64,000 nt of DNA from Zhongshania antarctica (GCF_014202945.1 NZ_JACHHW010000002.1:310001-374000), one strand, 5' to 3'; positions 50,424 to 59,979 are shown, counted from the stretch's first letter. Notes: generated by a model from the sequence alone, not told the origin. Program-made: numbers and translations.

Positions 50424-52700
50424 ATGCGTCAAATTCCCAGGTTCCACAAACTCGTCCTTCCTTTAGCTATCAGCGCGGCCTTAGTCGCCTGTGGTAGCGA
50501 TAATAAAGGCAGCTCAGCAGCACCGACAACGGTTGCGGGCGCGAGCTCAAAAGGCATCATCATTGGCGGTACCGTCAATGCTTACCCAATCACCAACACT
50601 GGTACAGTAGACAAAGACATTAGCTTAGCCGAACCGACTACTACGGCGGAAGACGGCAGCTACAGCCTTACACTTAACAGTAATTACGTGCCTGGCACAG
50701 CCATTTACGTGGAGATTACTGCCGGTGATGGCACCTTAATGCGCTGCGACCTTGCCAAATGTGGCGAGCAAAATTTTGGCGACGACTATACCTTGGCATC
50801 AGGTTTTGCGATGTCGGCAACACTGCCCCAAGCCAGCGGCAGCAGCGTCGCAGTTAACATCACACCTCTTACCGATATTGCGTCTAAGCTTACTTTAGAA
50901 AAAGTAAAGGATGGTGCAAACCCATCTGCTGCTGCTGCGGGTTCTAATGCGCAAGTCGCCAGCCGACTGGGTATCACTGGCGGCCTGATTGACCAGCCTA
51001 TTGTCGACATCACCAGCGCCGACGCCGTCAATGGAGCGAGCCAAGCTGCCCTAGAATACAACTTAAAATCTGCCGCCGCTGTTTCAGCCGCGCTCAAAGC
51101 CAGTACTACCCCAAGCCTAGAAGATGCCGTAGCAAACTTTGTAACACAGTTTAGCATTGGCGGTATTGCCGATAGAGAAGAGGCAAATACCGACGCGGTA
51201 AGCCTAGAAGAATTACTCGAAGAGGCCCTCGCTCTAATTGAAACCGTCAAGACGAATGTTGACGGTGTCGATGAAAGCGTTAGCAGCTCTAGCACTAGCC
51301 TAACAACTGCGAAATCCACCGCGCAAAGTAGTAGCAACACCAGTCCAAGCCAGGGAGATGTTCCAGAAGATGCTGGCAGCGAAGGTCTTGTAGCCAGTAA
51401 AGCCTTTGTAAAGCAGGTTCGCAACTTGGCAAGCGCCGGTGTTGTTTCCGCCAACCAAGAGGCCTTTGCCGAGCAAATAGATCTGGCCAGCGAAGCCGTC
51501 TCAACCGACAGTGACATTGTTGCAGAGGGTCTTGGGCTCGGCCTTAATGCCATTGCCAGCGCTTACGTGCTTTACCAAGATGCGCCAGACGAAGACAAAC
51601 CAAACGCTGTAGAAATTAACGGCATCACCGTAGCCATCTCCGAATCGGCCGGCACGGTAACACTATCCGTAGACGATACCGTAGTCTTAAACGAAACAGA
51701 CGTCGCAATTAAATTAAGTGCCGCTGATGGCACTGTCATCGATGAAGAGGTTCTAGAAGACAATACCGTCGATGGCACCAGAACCGTTTCGGAGACGGGG
51801 TCCGCTACGGCAGCATTAACAGTTTCCGGGTCTGCAGCCAGCACTGCTGTTTCCATCACGATAAACGAAGGCAGCTTTAGCGGCGCCTTAAGCTACGATA
51901 GCCAGTGGACCGAGACCGAGACCTCATCAGAGACCGGCGGCGGCTACAGCGACACTTGGGACGATGAATTTACCGTCACCAATATCGACGCCAAGCTAAA
52001 CATCACCCTTGCACAGCTTAATAGTGACAATAATGTCGGCTTCACCGGCAATATGGCGCTTAAACTCGGAGAACTAAAGGGGACTGAAGAAGGCAGCTAC
52101 ACTAATAGCTACAGTTACATTGATTGGACGGAAAATTCTAACGAAGAGCAATACACTGAAACCGTTACGTTTGATGGCTTTGAAATAAGCTTATCTGGCG
52201 AGTTTAGTGATGAGCTCGGCAATGCCATTAGTGCGAGCCTAGCGGCCAATATCGATAACTTCAGTGAAACCTGTAATCAGGAGTCGAGCTATAGCTACGA
52301 AACTAACTATAATTATAGCTACGAATGCGATCTCAATGAAACTGAGACCGATTACGCGATGGCCAGCCTGAGCATTGTCTTCAACTTGAACCTCGACGGT
52401 GTCGATGACGACGTCAAAGTCGAGTTTAATGCCAGTCGCACCGGACTAGAAACCGGTGAGGGCTCATTAAAACTGAACTACGGTGGCAAGCAGCTTAACT
52501 TGGCCTACGAGGGCGGTAATACAGCCACCCTTAGCAACCACAACGGCGTGACCATGACGCTAACAGAGACCGAAGTCGATGAGGAAACCAGCCTGTCTGG
52601 TGACATCAAACACGGCGGCTCTGCTTTTGCTACGATCAGCGACGAAAGCGGCGCAGTTGTGATTCGCTATAACGATGGCAGCTTCGAAACAGTAATGTAA
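50424..52700 (+). CDS. Large Ser/Thr/Asp-rich lipoprotein, paralogue A
   Basis: The 758-residue protein has a signal peptide with lipobox (ISAALVAC, Cys near 23). A carboxypeptidase-regulatory-like N-terminal domain follows (GGTVNAYPI, then EDGSYSLTLNSNYVPG and YVEITAGDGTLMRCDLAKC), then a helical middle and an acidic beta-rich C-terminal half ending in NDGSFETVM. A Tyr/Ser/Glu-rich segment (about 620-650) lies between two Cys. It is probably exposed on the cell surface or outer membrane. Paralogue B at 54236 is alike over its full length. Confidence 0.75.
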   Translation: MRQIPRFHKLVLPLAISAALVACGSDNKGSSAAPTTVAGASSKGIIIGGTVNAYPITNTGTVDKDISLAEPTTTAEDGSYSLTLNSNYVPGTAIYVEITAGDGTLMRCDLAKCGEQNFGDDYTLASGFAMSATLPQASGSSVAVNITPLTDIASKLTLEKVKDGANPSAAAAGSNAQVASRLGITGGLIDQPIVDITSADAVNGASQAALEYNLKSAAAVSAALKASTTPSLEDAVANFVTQFSIGGIADREEANTDAVSLEELLEEALALIETVKTNVDGVDESVSSSSTSLTTAKSTAQSSSNTSPSQGDVPEDAGSEGLVASKAFVKQVRNLASAGVVSANQEAFAEQIDLASEAVSTDSDIVAEGLGLGLNAIASAYVLYQDAPDEDKPNAVEINGITVAISESAGTVTLSVDDTVVLNETDVAIKLSAADGTVIDEEVLEDNTVDGTRTVSETGSATAALTVSGSAASTAVSITINEGSFSGALSYDSQWTETETSSETGGGYSDTWDDEFTVTNIDAKLNITLAQLNSDNNVGFTGNMALKLGELKGTEEGSYTNSYSYIDWTENSNEEQYTETVTFDGFEISLSGEFSDELGNAISASLAANIDNFSETCNQESSYSYETNYNYSYECDLNETETDYAMASLSIVFNLNLDGVDDDVKVEFNASRTGLETGEGSLKLNYGGKQLNLAYEGGNTATLSNHNGVTMTLTETEVDEETSLSGDIKHGGSAFATISDESGAVVIRYNDGSFETVM

Positions 52701-52720
52701 GCTACACCGTTGCAATATCA

Positions 52721-52744
52721 GGGAGGCTTCTGCCTCCCTTTTTT
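52721..52744 (+). terminator. Terminator after lipoprotein A
   Basis: GGGAGGC, loop TTCT, GCCTCCC and a T-run form a textbook intrinsic terminator 21 bp after the stop. Confidence 0.9.
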
Positions 52745-52775
52745 ATTTTATTTATACAGATTTCGGAATTTTATT

Positions 52776-53846
52776 ATGCGCGCCGTCATCGCTATTATCT
52801 TTAGTATCTTTTCAATAACGAGTTTTGCCACCACGCCAGAAACTGAATACTATTCCCACCTCGAAAGTAGCAGCTACAGCCAAGCAGCACCGATAGAACA
52901 GATGATTCACGATCTTGATGGGGCACCACTGAAATCGGGGAAATTTGCTTTTACGCACAATCAGTTTGAAATTGGCGTACGCAAAAATGATTTTGAATTC
53001 AGTTATTTTTATCGCTACGACTATTATTTAAAATTTAACAAAGACACTGGGCAGCTGGCCTATTTACAACGCAACGATTTGCCCCTGCCGCAAAACACCC
53101 ATTACAACGTTTATCTGCGCCCCAATCACCTTCGTGCCTGGGGTTTAAGCGCCGCCTATTTTTATGACATCAGCCCTCAGCTATCCTTGAAAACACGGCT
53201 GAACTACTTGCGCGCGACTCACACCACCGATGGCTATTTAAAAGGCCAATTAAACACCCTCAATGACGGCTACCAAGCGCAGCTCTATCTCAATTACGGT
53301 TATAGCCGCGACACCTTACTCGACCGCCCCGAAGAAGACAGTGACGGTCACGGCACATCCCTTGATGTTGACCTTCACTGGCAAGTGAACAAGCAGTTCA
53401 ATATTGATTTTAGTGGCCGAGATGTACTGTCATTTATTCAATATCGCGACCTCACCTATACCACGGCCACCGCCAATACCGACAATATATCCTTTGACCA
53501 AAACGGCACAATCGATGCCAAACCCACCGTCAGCGGTGTAGAGCGCTACCGCGATCAAACCCAACGACTCGCCTCCCGCTACTCACTGCTTGGCCGCTAT
53601 CAACTCGATAGTAAACACGCACTCACTAGCGAGTTATTTGCCTATGATCGCCACGTTTTTCCCCGCCTCGGCTACCAGAGACAGTGGCGAGAAAAACAAT
53701 GGCAACTCAGTTACGACTTACGCAGCAATGCCTGGGGAGTCGCTATTAGCGGGCAATATTTCACGCTGGGCCTACGCACAGACGCTACAGACTGGGAAGA
53801 AGCTAAAACACTTGAATTTAATGTGGGTGTAAATCGTCGCTTTTAA
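52776..53846 (+). CDS. Predicted outer-membrane beta-barrel protein
   Basis: The ~356-residue protein has a signal peptide (MRAVIAIIFSIFSITSFA) and then alternating polar/hydrophobic strands rich in Tyr, Phe and Asp. It ends in the outer-membrane-type C-terminal Phe (FNVGVNRRF). Strand pairs such as FEFSYFYRYDYYLKF and QLYLNYGYSRD suggest about 14-16 strands. I recognise no named family. It is separated from lipoprotein A by a terminator, so it needs its own promoter. Position between the two paralogues suggests a shared surface role. Confidence 0.7.
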   Translation: MRAVIAIIFSIFSITSFATTPETEYYSHLESSSYSQAAPIEQMIHDLDGAPLKSGKFAFTHNQFEIGVRKNDFEFSYFYRYDYYLKFNKDTGQLAYLQRNDLPLPQNTHYNVYLRPNHLRAWGLSAAYFYDISPQLSLKTRLNYLRATHTTDGYLKGQLNTLNDGYQAQLYLNYGYSRDTLLDRPEEDSDGHGTSLDVDLHWQVNKQFNIDFSGRDVLSFIQYRDLTYTTATANTDNISFDQNGTIDAKPTVSGVERYRDQTQRLASRYSLLGRYQLDSKHALTSELFAYDRHVFPRLGYQRQWREKQWQLSYDLRSNAWGVAISGQYFTLGLRTDATDWEEAKTLEFNVGVNRRF

Positions 53847-54235
53847 TTTCTAATGGCAATGCTCAGCACGGTAGCTTTAAGCTGACAAATAAGAACTCAA
53901 CGCCAAAAATAAAATATGCAGGACTACGATTTTAGTAAAAAATGCTTAACCGATATCGCGGTTAACATAATGCGTTATAAGCACTAAGATTTCTGGCAAA
54001 TCCCGAAATAAGCGCCTACAACTTAGATGCGTTAACGTGTTTTATCCCCTGCGAATAACATAACGTATTGTGTTATTGCTTCTGATTGCACCGCAACCCT
54101 GAGAAATCGATAAGTACCTAATCCGGCTACTGCAGGTGCACAGGAAGTGGCTACACTGGGCAACTGCCCTCTCCGTTTACTATGGATGTAAATCACGCAG
54201 CAGCCTCGCAGTATAGGCCGACTGGGAGATTAATC
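53847..54235 (+). promoter_or_regulatory. Leader region of lipoprotein paralogue B
   Basis: No gene is seen in this 389-bp gap. It holds the second copy of TGCGTTAACGTGTTTTATC at 54028-54046 and the GGGC-AACT-GCCC hairpin at 54158-54169. The 18 codons before ATG 54236 in the same frame have no ribosome site and are probably untranslated. Confidence 0.45.
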
Positions 54236-56497
54236 ATGCGTCATATTCATAGCTTTCATAAATTACTTCTACCGCTAGCAATAAGCGCCGCTCTCGTCGC
54301 TTGTGGTGGCGGAAGCAAAAAAAGTAGCTCGGCAGCGCCGACCACGTCAATTGGTGGGCAAAGTTCAAAAGGGATTGTGATTGGCGGTATTGTGAATGCC
54401 TACCCCATTACCAGCACGGGCACTGTAAACAAGAGCACCAGTCTTGCTAATCCTGCCACCACCGCTGATGACGGCAGTTATAGCCTGTCGCTCAATAGTA
54501 ATTACGTGCCTGGCACCGCGATCTACGTAGAAATTACCGCCACCAATGGCACGCTAATGCGCTGTGACCTCGCCAAATGCGGCGATAAGGATTTTGGTGA
54601 CACCTATACCCTAGCATCTAGTTTCGCGATGTCTGCGACACTGCCCTCTGCGACCGGAAGCAGTGTAGCGGTTAATATCACCCCGATTACCGACATTGCT
54701 TCAAAACTCACTCTACAAAAAGTGGCTTCTGGCGCAAATCCATCTGCCGCTGCAGCTGGCTCGAACGCGCAAGTCGCCAGTCGGCTTGGCTTAACGGGCA
54801 GCCTTATAGATCAGGCCATAATCGACATCACCAACGCAGACTCCGTTAACTCGGCTAGCCAAGCCGCGCTGGAATACAATTTAAAATCTGCGGCGGCGGT
54901 TGCCGCAGCACTAAAAGGCAACACGACGCTAAGTCTTGAAGACGCAATGAGCAACTTTGTAAATCAATTCAGTAGCGGCGGTATAGCGGACAAGGAGGAC
55001 AGTAATTCTGACGCGGTCACCTTAGAAGAACTTCTTGAGGAAGCGCTTGCCCTGCTTGATAAAGTAAAGGCTGTGCCTGGTGTGGAAGATAGCAATGCCG
55101 TCAGTAGCTCTGGTACAAGTCTGACCGCAGCCGAAGCTGATGCGCAAAACAATGGCAGTTCCACCGCTAGCCAAGGCGATGTGCCTGATGATGTTGGCAG
55201 CGAAGGACTGCTTGCCAGTAAAGCCTTTGTTAAACAGCTTCGCAATCTCGCCAGCGCTGGCGTGGTGTCCGTCAATCAGAAGGCTTTTGCCGAACAAATT
55301 GATCTCGCCGGCACGTCAGTTTCTGCCGATAGCGACATTGTGGCCGAGGCGCTTGGTCTGGGCTTAAATGCCATCGCGACAGCCTACCAGCAATATCAAG
55401 ACGCCCCAGATGAAAGTAAACCCAGCTCGATCGATGTAAACGGCATTACCGTCGCAACCTTCAAATCTGGTGGCACCCTTGGCCTCTCAATAGAGCAATC
55501 CGTTACCCTATTCGAGACCAATGTGACTATTGATCTAAACGCAGATGATGGCACCACCATCGTTGAAAGTTCGAGCGACTCGAGCTCCGGCAATGAAAAC
55601 ACATTCACGGATACCGGCTCTGCAACTGCAGCCTTAAACGTGTCGGGTTCGGCAGCCAGCTCGGACGTTTCTATTACGATTACCGACGGAAGTTTTACTG
55701 GAACCTTAAGCTATGACGAACAAAGTACTGAGACCCAAGAGACGACGAGTTACAGTGAAACGTGGAACGCCGAAGTGACCGTCGCGAGTATAGATGCCAG
55801 GCTAAGTATCACACTGGCCCAACTTACTGCCGACAATAACGTCAGCTTTACCGGTAGCATGGCACTTAAACTCGGCGAGCTCCTAGCGACAGAAGACGGT
55901 AGCTACAGCGTAGGATTCAGCAGCGAAACGTTCACCGAACAAGAGCAATATACTGAAACCCTCGGCTTCGACGGCTTTGAGATTAGCTTAGCCGGTGAAT
56001 TTAGCGATACCGCCGGTAATGCTGTAAGCGCTAGCCTTGCCGCGAGCATAGATAATTTCAATGCAAGTTGTGGTGAAGAATCAGCCTATACCGAGCTAAA
56101 TGGCTATAGTTATAGCTATGACTGCCAGCTTGACGAAACTGCGAGCAATTACGCCATCGGCAGCCTTACCATGATCTTTGAATTAGATCTAACGGGCGTC
56201 GAGGACGATGTAAATATCGAGTTCAACGCGAATCGCAGTGGAATAGAAACAGGCGTCGGCACGCTAAATCTGCGCTATGGTGGCAAACAACTTAACTTGA
56301 TATATCAAGGTGCTAATACGGCAACGTTAAGTAATCACAACGGCGTAACCATGACCCTCACCGAAACAGAGACCGATGGTGAGGTCATACTTTCCGGCGA
56401 TATAAAACAAGACGAGACTAGCTTTGCTACCATCAGCGATAGCAGCGGCGCAGTGCTTGTTCGCTATAGCGACGGTAGCTTTGAGACCGTGATGTAA
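54236..56497 (+). CDS. Large Ser/Thr/Asp-rich lipoprotein, paralogue B
   Basis: The ~753-residue paralogue of the protein at 50424 has the same architecture: lipobox ISAALVAC, KGIVIGGIVNAYPI, DDGSYSLSLNSNYVPG, MRCDLAKCGD, and the C-terminal KQLNLIYQGANTATLS and DGSFETVM. Identity looks highest at both ends and lower at 460-520. The Tyr-rich inter-Cys segment differs in sequence but keeps both cysteines. Tandem duplication including the leader is evident. Function unknown; a surface adhesin or matrix protein is possible. Confidence 0.75.
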   Translation: MRHIHSFHKLLLPLAISAALVACGGGSKKSSSAAPTTSIGGQSSKGIVIGGIVNAYPITSTGTVNKSTSLANPATTADDGSYSLSLNSNYVPGTAIYVEITATNGTLMRCDLAKCGDKDFGDTYTLASSFAMSATLPSATGSSVAVNITPITDIASKLTLQKVASGANPSAAAAGSNAQVASRLGLTGSLIDQAIIDITNADSVNSASQAALEYNLKSAAAVAAALKGNTTLSLEDAMSNFVNQFSSGGIADKEDSNSDAVTLEELLEEALALLDKVKAVPGVEDSNAVSSSGTSLTAAEADAQNNGSSTASQGDVPDDVGSEGLLASKAFVKQLRNLASAGVVSVNQKAFAEQIDLAGTSVSADSDIVAEALGLGLNAIATAYQQYQDAPDESKPSSIDVNGITVATFKSGGTLGLSIEQSVTLFETNVTIDLNADDGTTIVESSSDSSSGNENTFTDTGSATAALNVSGSAASSDVSITITDGSFTGTLSYDEQSTETQETTSYSETWNAEVTVASIDARLSITLAQLTADNNVSFTGSMALKLGELLATEDGSYSVGFSSETFTEQEQYTETLGFDGFEISLAGEFSDTAGNAVSASLAASIDNFNASCGEESAYTELNGYSYSYDCQLDETASNYAIGSLTMIFELDLTGVEDDVNIEFNANRSGIETGVGTLNLRYGGKQLNLIYQGANTATLSNHNGVTMTLTETETDGEVILSGDIKQDETSFATISDSSGAVLVRYSDGSFETVM

Positions 56498-56514
56498 TAT
56501 TTGCGGTCTGCCGT

Positions 56515-56542
56515 AAAAGGGAGGCTTCGACCTCCCTTTTTT
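56515..56542 (+). terminator. Terminator after lipoprotein B
   Basis: AAAAGGGAGG, loop CTTCGA, CCTCCC and a T-run. It resembles the terminator after paralogue A, as expected for a duplicated unit. Confidence 0.88.
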
Positions 56543-56905
56543 AATTTCTACTGCCTCCTTTTAAGGCGCACATTTCAACATTTATTTATCCCTAGACCGA
56601 CTCGACTGAGAATACACTAAAAAATGGCGCTCAGGATCAGAGTACCCATGCAATCGTAATTCTTAGGTATCCATTTTCTTGCTTTGCGCATAAAAGCTGG
56701 CTATACCATATTAGGTCAGCGCTGCACTACTCTGCCTATTACGCGACGAACACAAGGCATTACCGCTATTTGCAGCGCCGGCAAAATATGTTCCATTATT
56801 TCAAAAACACGGGGTGCCACTGCGTATTCATTCTCGATCAATTCTTATTACTTTCAATATCTTAAATTTTTTTGGCCAGCCATTAAAATGACAAGGAGAT
56901 GTTTC
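56543..56905 (+). other. Intergenic region before the third lipoprotein gene
   Basis: No gene is supported in these ~360 bp. An open frame from 56684 runs into the lipoprotein gene but has no ribosome site and poor composition. AAGGAG at 56893-56898 sets the downstream start. Confidence 0.5.
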
Positions 56906-58192
56906 ATGACTGTTAAATCACTTATTCCTAAGCTTATTATTCCCAGCGCCCTCGGTCTACTAATGGTTGGTTGCGGCGGCGACAGTAAAGGCGGCAGTAG
57001 CGCCCCTGCACCAACCACCAAATCCGGTGTTTTTCTCGATGCTGAAGTCGGTGGCTTATTCTATTCCGCCTCGCCCTCGGGGCTCAGCGGCACAACAAAT
57101 TCTGCGGGTGAATTTAGCTACCGCGACAATGACACGCTTAGCTTTAGCCTTGGCGGCATTACCGTTGGCACCACCGCAGGCCAAGCGATTGTCACTCCTC
57201 GGACGATTGCCGCGAGCATCACATCATTGCCCAGCGGTATTAGTGCCGCTGACATTGCCCTCAATATTGCTATTTTGCTGCAAAGCTTTGATGACGACGG
57301 CAACCCCGACAATGGCATAACGATCTCGGCGGCCACCGCCACCGCAGCAGCGAATACCACCATCAATTTTCGCGTATTACCCGCCGACTTTGTTAATGAC
57401 CCGTCCCTAACACAATTAGCAAGCGATACCAGCAAAACCATTGTTAGCCCAGAAGCCGCAGCGGAGCACACTGGCGGCGCAATTCGTAAAAAAATTGCGA
57501 GTAGCTGGAACATCGTTGACGCTGGTGGTGTTAACGATCAAGGTGCAATAATCACCTTTTTTAGTAATGGCCATTACGTACTGGGTATCGATCATAACGA
57601 CCCCAATTGTCTAGATGGGCTGGAATGGGGCTCCTATAAAATCAATGCGGAAACCGGCAAATTCAGCACCGAAACCGTGTTTGTTGACACCACCGGCCCC
57701 CAGGGCGACTGCGGCTTTTATGAGCAGGGTGCGGGCTTAACCGCCGACATCGGCCTGAATAGCGACACCACTATTGCGCTTACCAATATTGGTGGCGAAG
57801 CCAACGATAACGTAAACCTAAGCTTGATTCCCGTCGGCACTGGCATCGCTGGTAGCTGGTTGCTAGACGAACCAGAGTCAGACGGCCCAATCGTTGTTAA
57901 CTTCTTTAGCAACGGCAATTACTTTATGACCCACGTAAAAGACGGAAGCGGCGGTGAACGTGGCCTAGAGCGCGGTACATGGGCCGTTGATGCAAATACC
58001 AAGGTGTTGACCATAAGCCAAACGTTGGACACCAATGGCGACGCGGGGCTTTCCGATCTTGGCGGTAGCCCAACCTTAGAACTAACCGACACCGGCCGCT
58101 TAAAGCTAACGGTCACTGCCGAGGAAATAGCACTATTTGACCGCCTACCCTTACAAGACCTAAGCAAGAACCCCGCTACGCCCCTACGGTAG
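56906..58192 (+). CDS. Lipoprotein with two homologous C-terminal units
   Basis: The 428-residue protein has a lipobox (LGLLMVGC) and an adhesin-type N-terminal domain (GVFLDAEVGGLFYSASPSG, GTTNSAGEFSYRDNDTLSF, then ALNIAILLQSFDDDGNPDNG). Two similar ~85-residue units follow, each holding W-x3-D, ITFFSNGHYVLG / VNFFSNGNYFMT, GLEWGSYKI / GLERGTWAV. ATG 56906 with AAGGAG 7 nt upstream is the start. The N-terminal domain occurs in many uncharacterised marine proteins. A surface role is inferred. Confidence 0.72.
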   Translation: MTVKSLIPKLIIPSALGLLMVGCGGDSKGGSSAPAPTTKSGVFLDAEVGGLFYSASPSGLSGTTNSAGEFSYRDNDTLSFSLGGITVGTTAGQAIVTPRTIAASITSLPSGISAADIALNIAILLQSFDDDGNPDNGITISAATATAAANTTINFRVLPADFVNDPSLTQLASDTSKTIVSPEAAAEHTGGAIRKKIASSWNIVDAGGVNDQGAIITFFSNGHYVLGIDHNDPNCLDGLEWGSYKINAETGKFSTETVFVDTTGPQGDCGFYEQGAGLTADIGLNSDTTIALTNIGGEANDNVNLSLIPVGTGIAGSWLLDEPESDGPIVVNFFSNGNYFMTHVKDGSGGERGLERGTWAVDANTKVLTISQTLDTNGDAGLSDLGGSPTLELTDTGRLKLTVTAEEIALFDRLPLQDLSKNPATPLR

Positions 58193-58213
58193 CGCACCTT
58201 ATCAACCACACCC

Positions 58214-58243
58214 CTTGGGCGCCGCACAGCTATGGCGCCCAAG
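58214..58243. terminator. Hairpin after the third lipoprotein gene
   Basis: A perfect 10-bp stem CTTGGGCGCC / GGCGCCCAAG with a 10-nt loop and no T-run; a probable transcription end. Confidence 0.55.
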
Positions 58244-58358
58244 ACTTCATTAAAACGAATTTTTCAAGCAGCGGTAATCTGGCAATTTTACGCCTCTATT
58301 CACCACAGTTGCTGGTAAACTGCTGGCCTCAGCGTTTAATGCAATATAGGTGTTAAAA

Positions 58359-58973
58359 ATGACTGCCGATACTACTGGCCGATTGTGCTTTGTTCGTCAC
58401 GGCCAAACCTTTGCGAACATTGACAAGGTCTGGCATGGCCAAACCGACACCGAGCTAACCGCAGAAGGTTATGAACAAACACGGCGATTAGGCGCCTACT
58501 TCCCGCAGTACTTGCGCGCCGATGTTATTTACACCAGCCCACTGCAGCGGGCACGTATCACCGCCGAGGCAATTGCCTCGACGTTTGAACTGACGGTGAT
58601 CCACGACCCACGCCTGATGGAATTCGATCTTGGTGACTGGGAGGGTAAACGTTTTTCTGACCTCGTCACCGAAGGCGATGTCTTAGAACAAATTGTCCAC
58701 AACCCCGACTTCACTGCGCCCAATGGCGAGTCGCAAAATATTGTTAAACAACGAATCGTCGCGGCCGTGGACGAAATAGCCGCCAAGCACCCCAATGACA
58801 ATGTCATTATTGTGGCCCACGGCGTCACCATTAGCATTGCCCTCGCCCATTATCTTCATGGCGACACCACACTGTGGCCCAAGTACGGCAAGCACAACAC
58901 CGCCTTTACCGAAATTTGCCTGCGTACCAAGCAATTGCTCAGTTTTAACAAAATTGATCACCTCAACGAATAA
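58359..58973 (+). CDS. Histidine phosphatase family protein (phosphoglycerate mutase-like)
   Basis: The ~204-residue protein has the RHG motif (FVRHGQTFANI), TSPLQRARITAEAI, EFDLGDWEG and the second catalytic His in IIVAHGVTISIAL. It belongs to the branch-1 histidine phosphatases; whether it is a sugar phosphatase such as CobC/GpmB or something else cannot be told. ATG 58359 is preferred over GTG 58350. Confidence 0.88.
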   Translation: MTADTTGRLCFVRHGQTFANIDKVWHGQTDTELTAEGYEQTRRLGAYFPQYLRADVIYTSPLQRARITAEAIASTFELTVIHDPRLMEFDLGDWEGKRFSDLVTEGDVLEQIVHNPDFTAPNGESQNIVKQRIVAAVDEIAAKHPNDNVIIVAHGVTISIALAHYLHGDTTLWPKYGKHNTAFTEICLRTKQLLSFNKIDHLNE

Positions 58974-59232
58974 CCGCCCACAAGGCTCGGTGCAGCTGTC
59001 GACCTAGCAGTGCGGTGAGTAAGTGCCGACATCGGCCGCCACAACTCAAATCCGTATACAAGCCAACACCTAGACCGACGCCAAAGGCGAACCCAAGACT
59101 CTCAGGCTTTGCCAGCTGGGCCGAAAGATGACGACGATACCCGTGGTATTGACCACGGAGTTCCTGCCTGTAAAGCGCCTGCCGGGCGCGCTCTCGGCCA
59201 ATCGCTTGCGCTAAACGCCTTTCAGCTCCCAT
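58963..59232 (-). CDS. YqjK-like small protein, third gene of the DUF883 operon
   Basis: The 89-residue protein is Arg-rich at the N-terminus (RRLAQAIGRERARQALYRQEL) with one weakly hydrophobic segment (GFAFGVGLGVGLYTDL). It overlaps the upstream YqjE-like gene by 11 nt and is convergent with the phosphatase gene, overlapping its end by 11 nt. YqjK is the positional counterpart in enterobacteria; sequence support is weak. Confidence 0.55.
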   Translation of the reverse strand: MGAERRLAQAIGRERARQALYRQELRGQYHGYRRHLSAQLAKPESLGFAFGVGLGVGLYTDLSCGGRCRHLLTALLGRQLHRALWAVIR

Positions 59233-59659
59233 GGTCCACCTCACGTTTCCCTGCAGCCAGCGTATTTGCTTGCGGTCTCGCGAACAAACCCTGTAAACGA
59301 CCACACAGGCTACGCCAGCACCACCATGCCAGTACCAAATTACTCAATGCTACTAGCAGCATAACAAGTGCTGGCTGGGCGCCCATTTGCACCGCAAACT
59401 CAAACCCCGCAAAGAGGACGCTACACCATGTCGCAATGAGCAGCACGAGTATCGCAACCCATAGTAGTAACATTTTGAATAACGATAAAAGACAGCGCTG
59501 ACCGTGCAACTGCGCTAAAGCCAGAGATGAATTTAGGTATTCGCCACACGCCGCCGTTAACTGCGCGAGGCTCTCACCACCAGATTCAATATTGTCTTCG
59601 GCTGATTCGCCACGGCGAAACTCGTCAGCGACACCGGGCGCAATCCAGTCATCCTTCAT
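59222..59659 (-). CDS. YqjE/phage-holin-3_6-like membrane protein
   Basis: The ~145-residue protein has two adjacent transmembrane helices (KMLLLWVAILVLLIATWCSV and ALVMLLVALSNLVLAWW) after a helical N-terminus. This fits the Phage_holin_3_6/YqjE family of enterobacterial yqjDEK clusters. ATG 59659 is preferred because GGAG lies 7 nt upstream. Function unknown, probably an envelope-stress membrane protein. Confidence 0.75.
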   Translation of the reverse strand: MKDDWIAPGVADEFRRGESAEDNIESGGESLAQLTAACGEYLNSSLALAQLHGQRCLLSLFKMLLLWVAILVLLIATWCSVLFAGFEFAVQMGAQPALVMLLVALSNLVLAWWCWRSLCGRLQGLFARPQANTLAAGKREVDHGS

Positions 59660-59673
59660 TGTATTACTCCACA

Positions 59674-59979
59674 CTATTTGCGAAATATATACGCTAGGAT
59701 AGTGCCCATTAAAAAAGCTAAGCCAATGCTTTTTATTGGATTTTCTCTGGTGTAATCACCCACTGCTGCAGTGGCCTCTTTAGACCGACTGCGCGCCGAT
59801 TTTGCTAGTTTATCTGCATGGCCGCGCAATTCTTCGGCGAGCTCCAGCAAACGCTCTTCGCTCATTCCCGCAATCGTTGCGGCGCGATCAACAGCCTCAT
59901 GGACACGCTCGGCTGCGCCATCTGTTCTTTCATGGCGACTATTTGCTGACGATGTATTAGATGCAGTTGAGTTACTCAT
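59674..59979 (-). CDS. DUF883 family (ElaB/YqjD-like) membrane-anchored protein
   Basis: The 101-residue protein has a helical, charged middle (ELAEELRGHADKLAKSARSR) and one C-terminal transmembrane helix (SIGLAFLMGTILAYIF). DUF883 proteins such as YqjD bind ribosomes and associate with the membrane in stationary phase; that is family knowledge. ATG 59979 with AGGAG 7 nt upstream is the start. It leads the three-gene minus-strand operon. Confidence 0.87.
   Translation of the reverse strand: MSNSTASNTSSANSRHERTDGAAERVHEAVDRAATIAGMSEERLLELAEELRGHADKLAKSARSRSKEATAAVGDYTRENPIKSIGLAFLMGTILAYIFRK

Noticed and set aside
50786-51553. 255-codon minus-strand frame inside lipoprotein A
   Set aside because: It is a shadow of the Ser/Ala-rich coding strand with no family match; similar antisense frames recur in paralogue B.
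52710-52775. 22-codon extension of the barrel gene
   Set aside because: It covers the terminator of the preceding gene; the signal peptide begins at 52776.
56684-56905. 74-codon N-terminal extension of the third lipoprotein
   Set aside because: No ribosome site and biased composition, while AAGGAG and a signal peptide mark the ATG at 56906.
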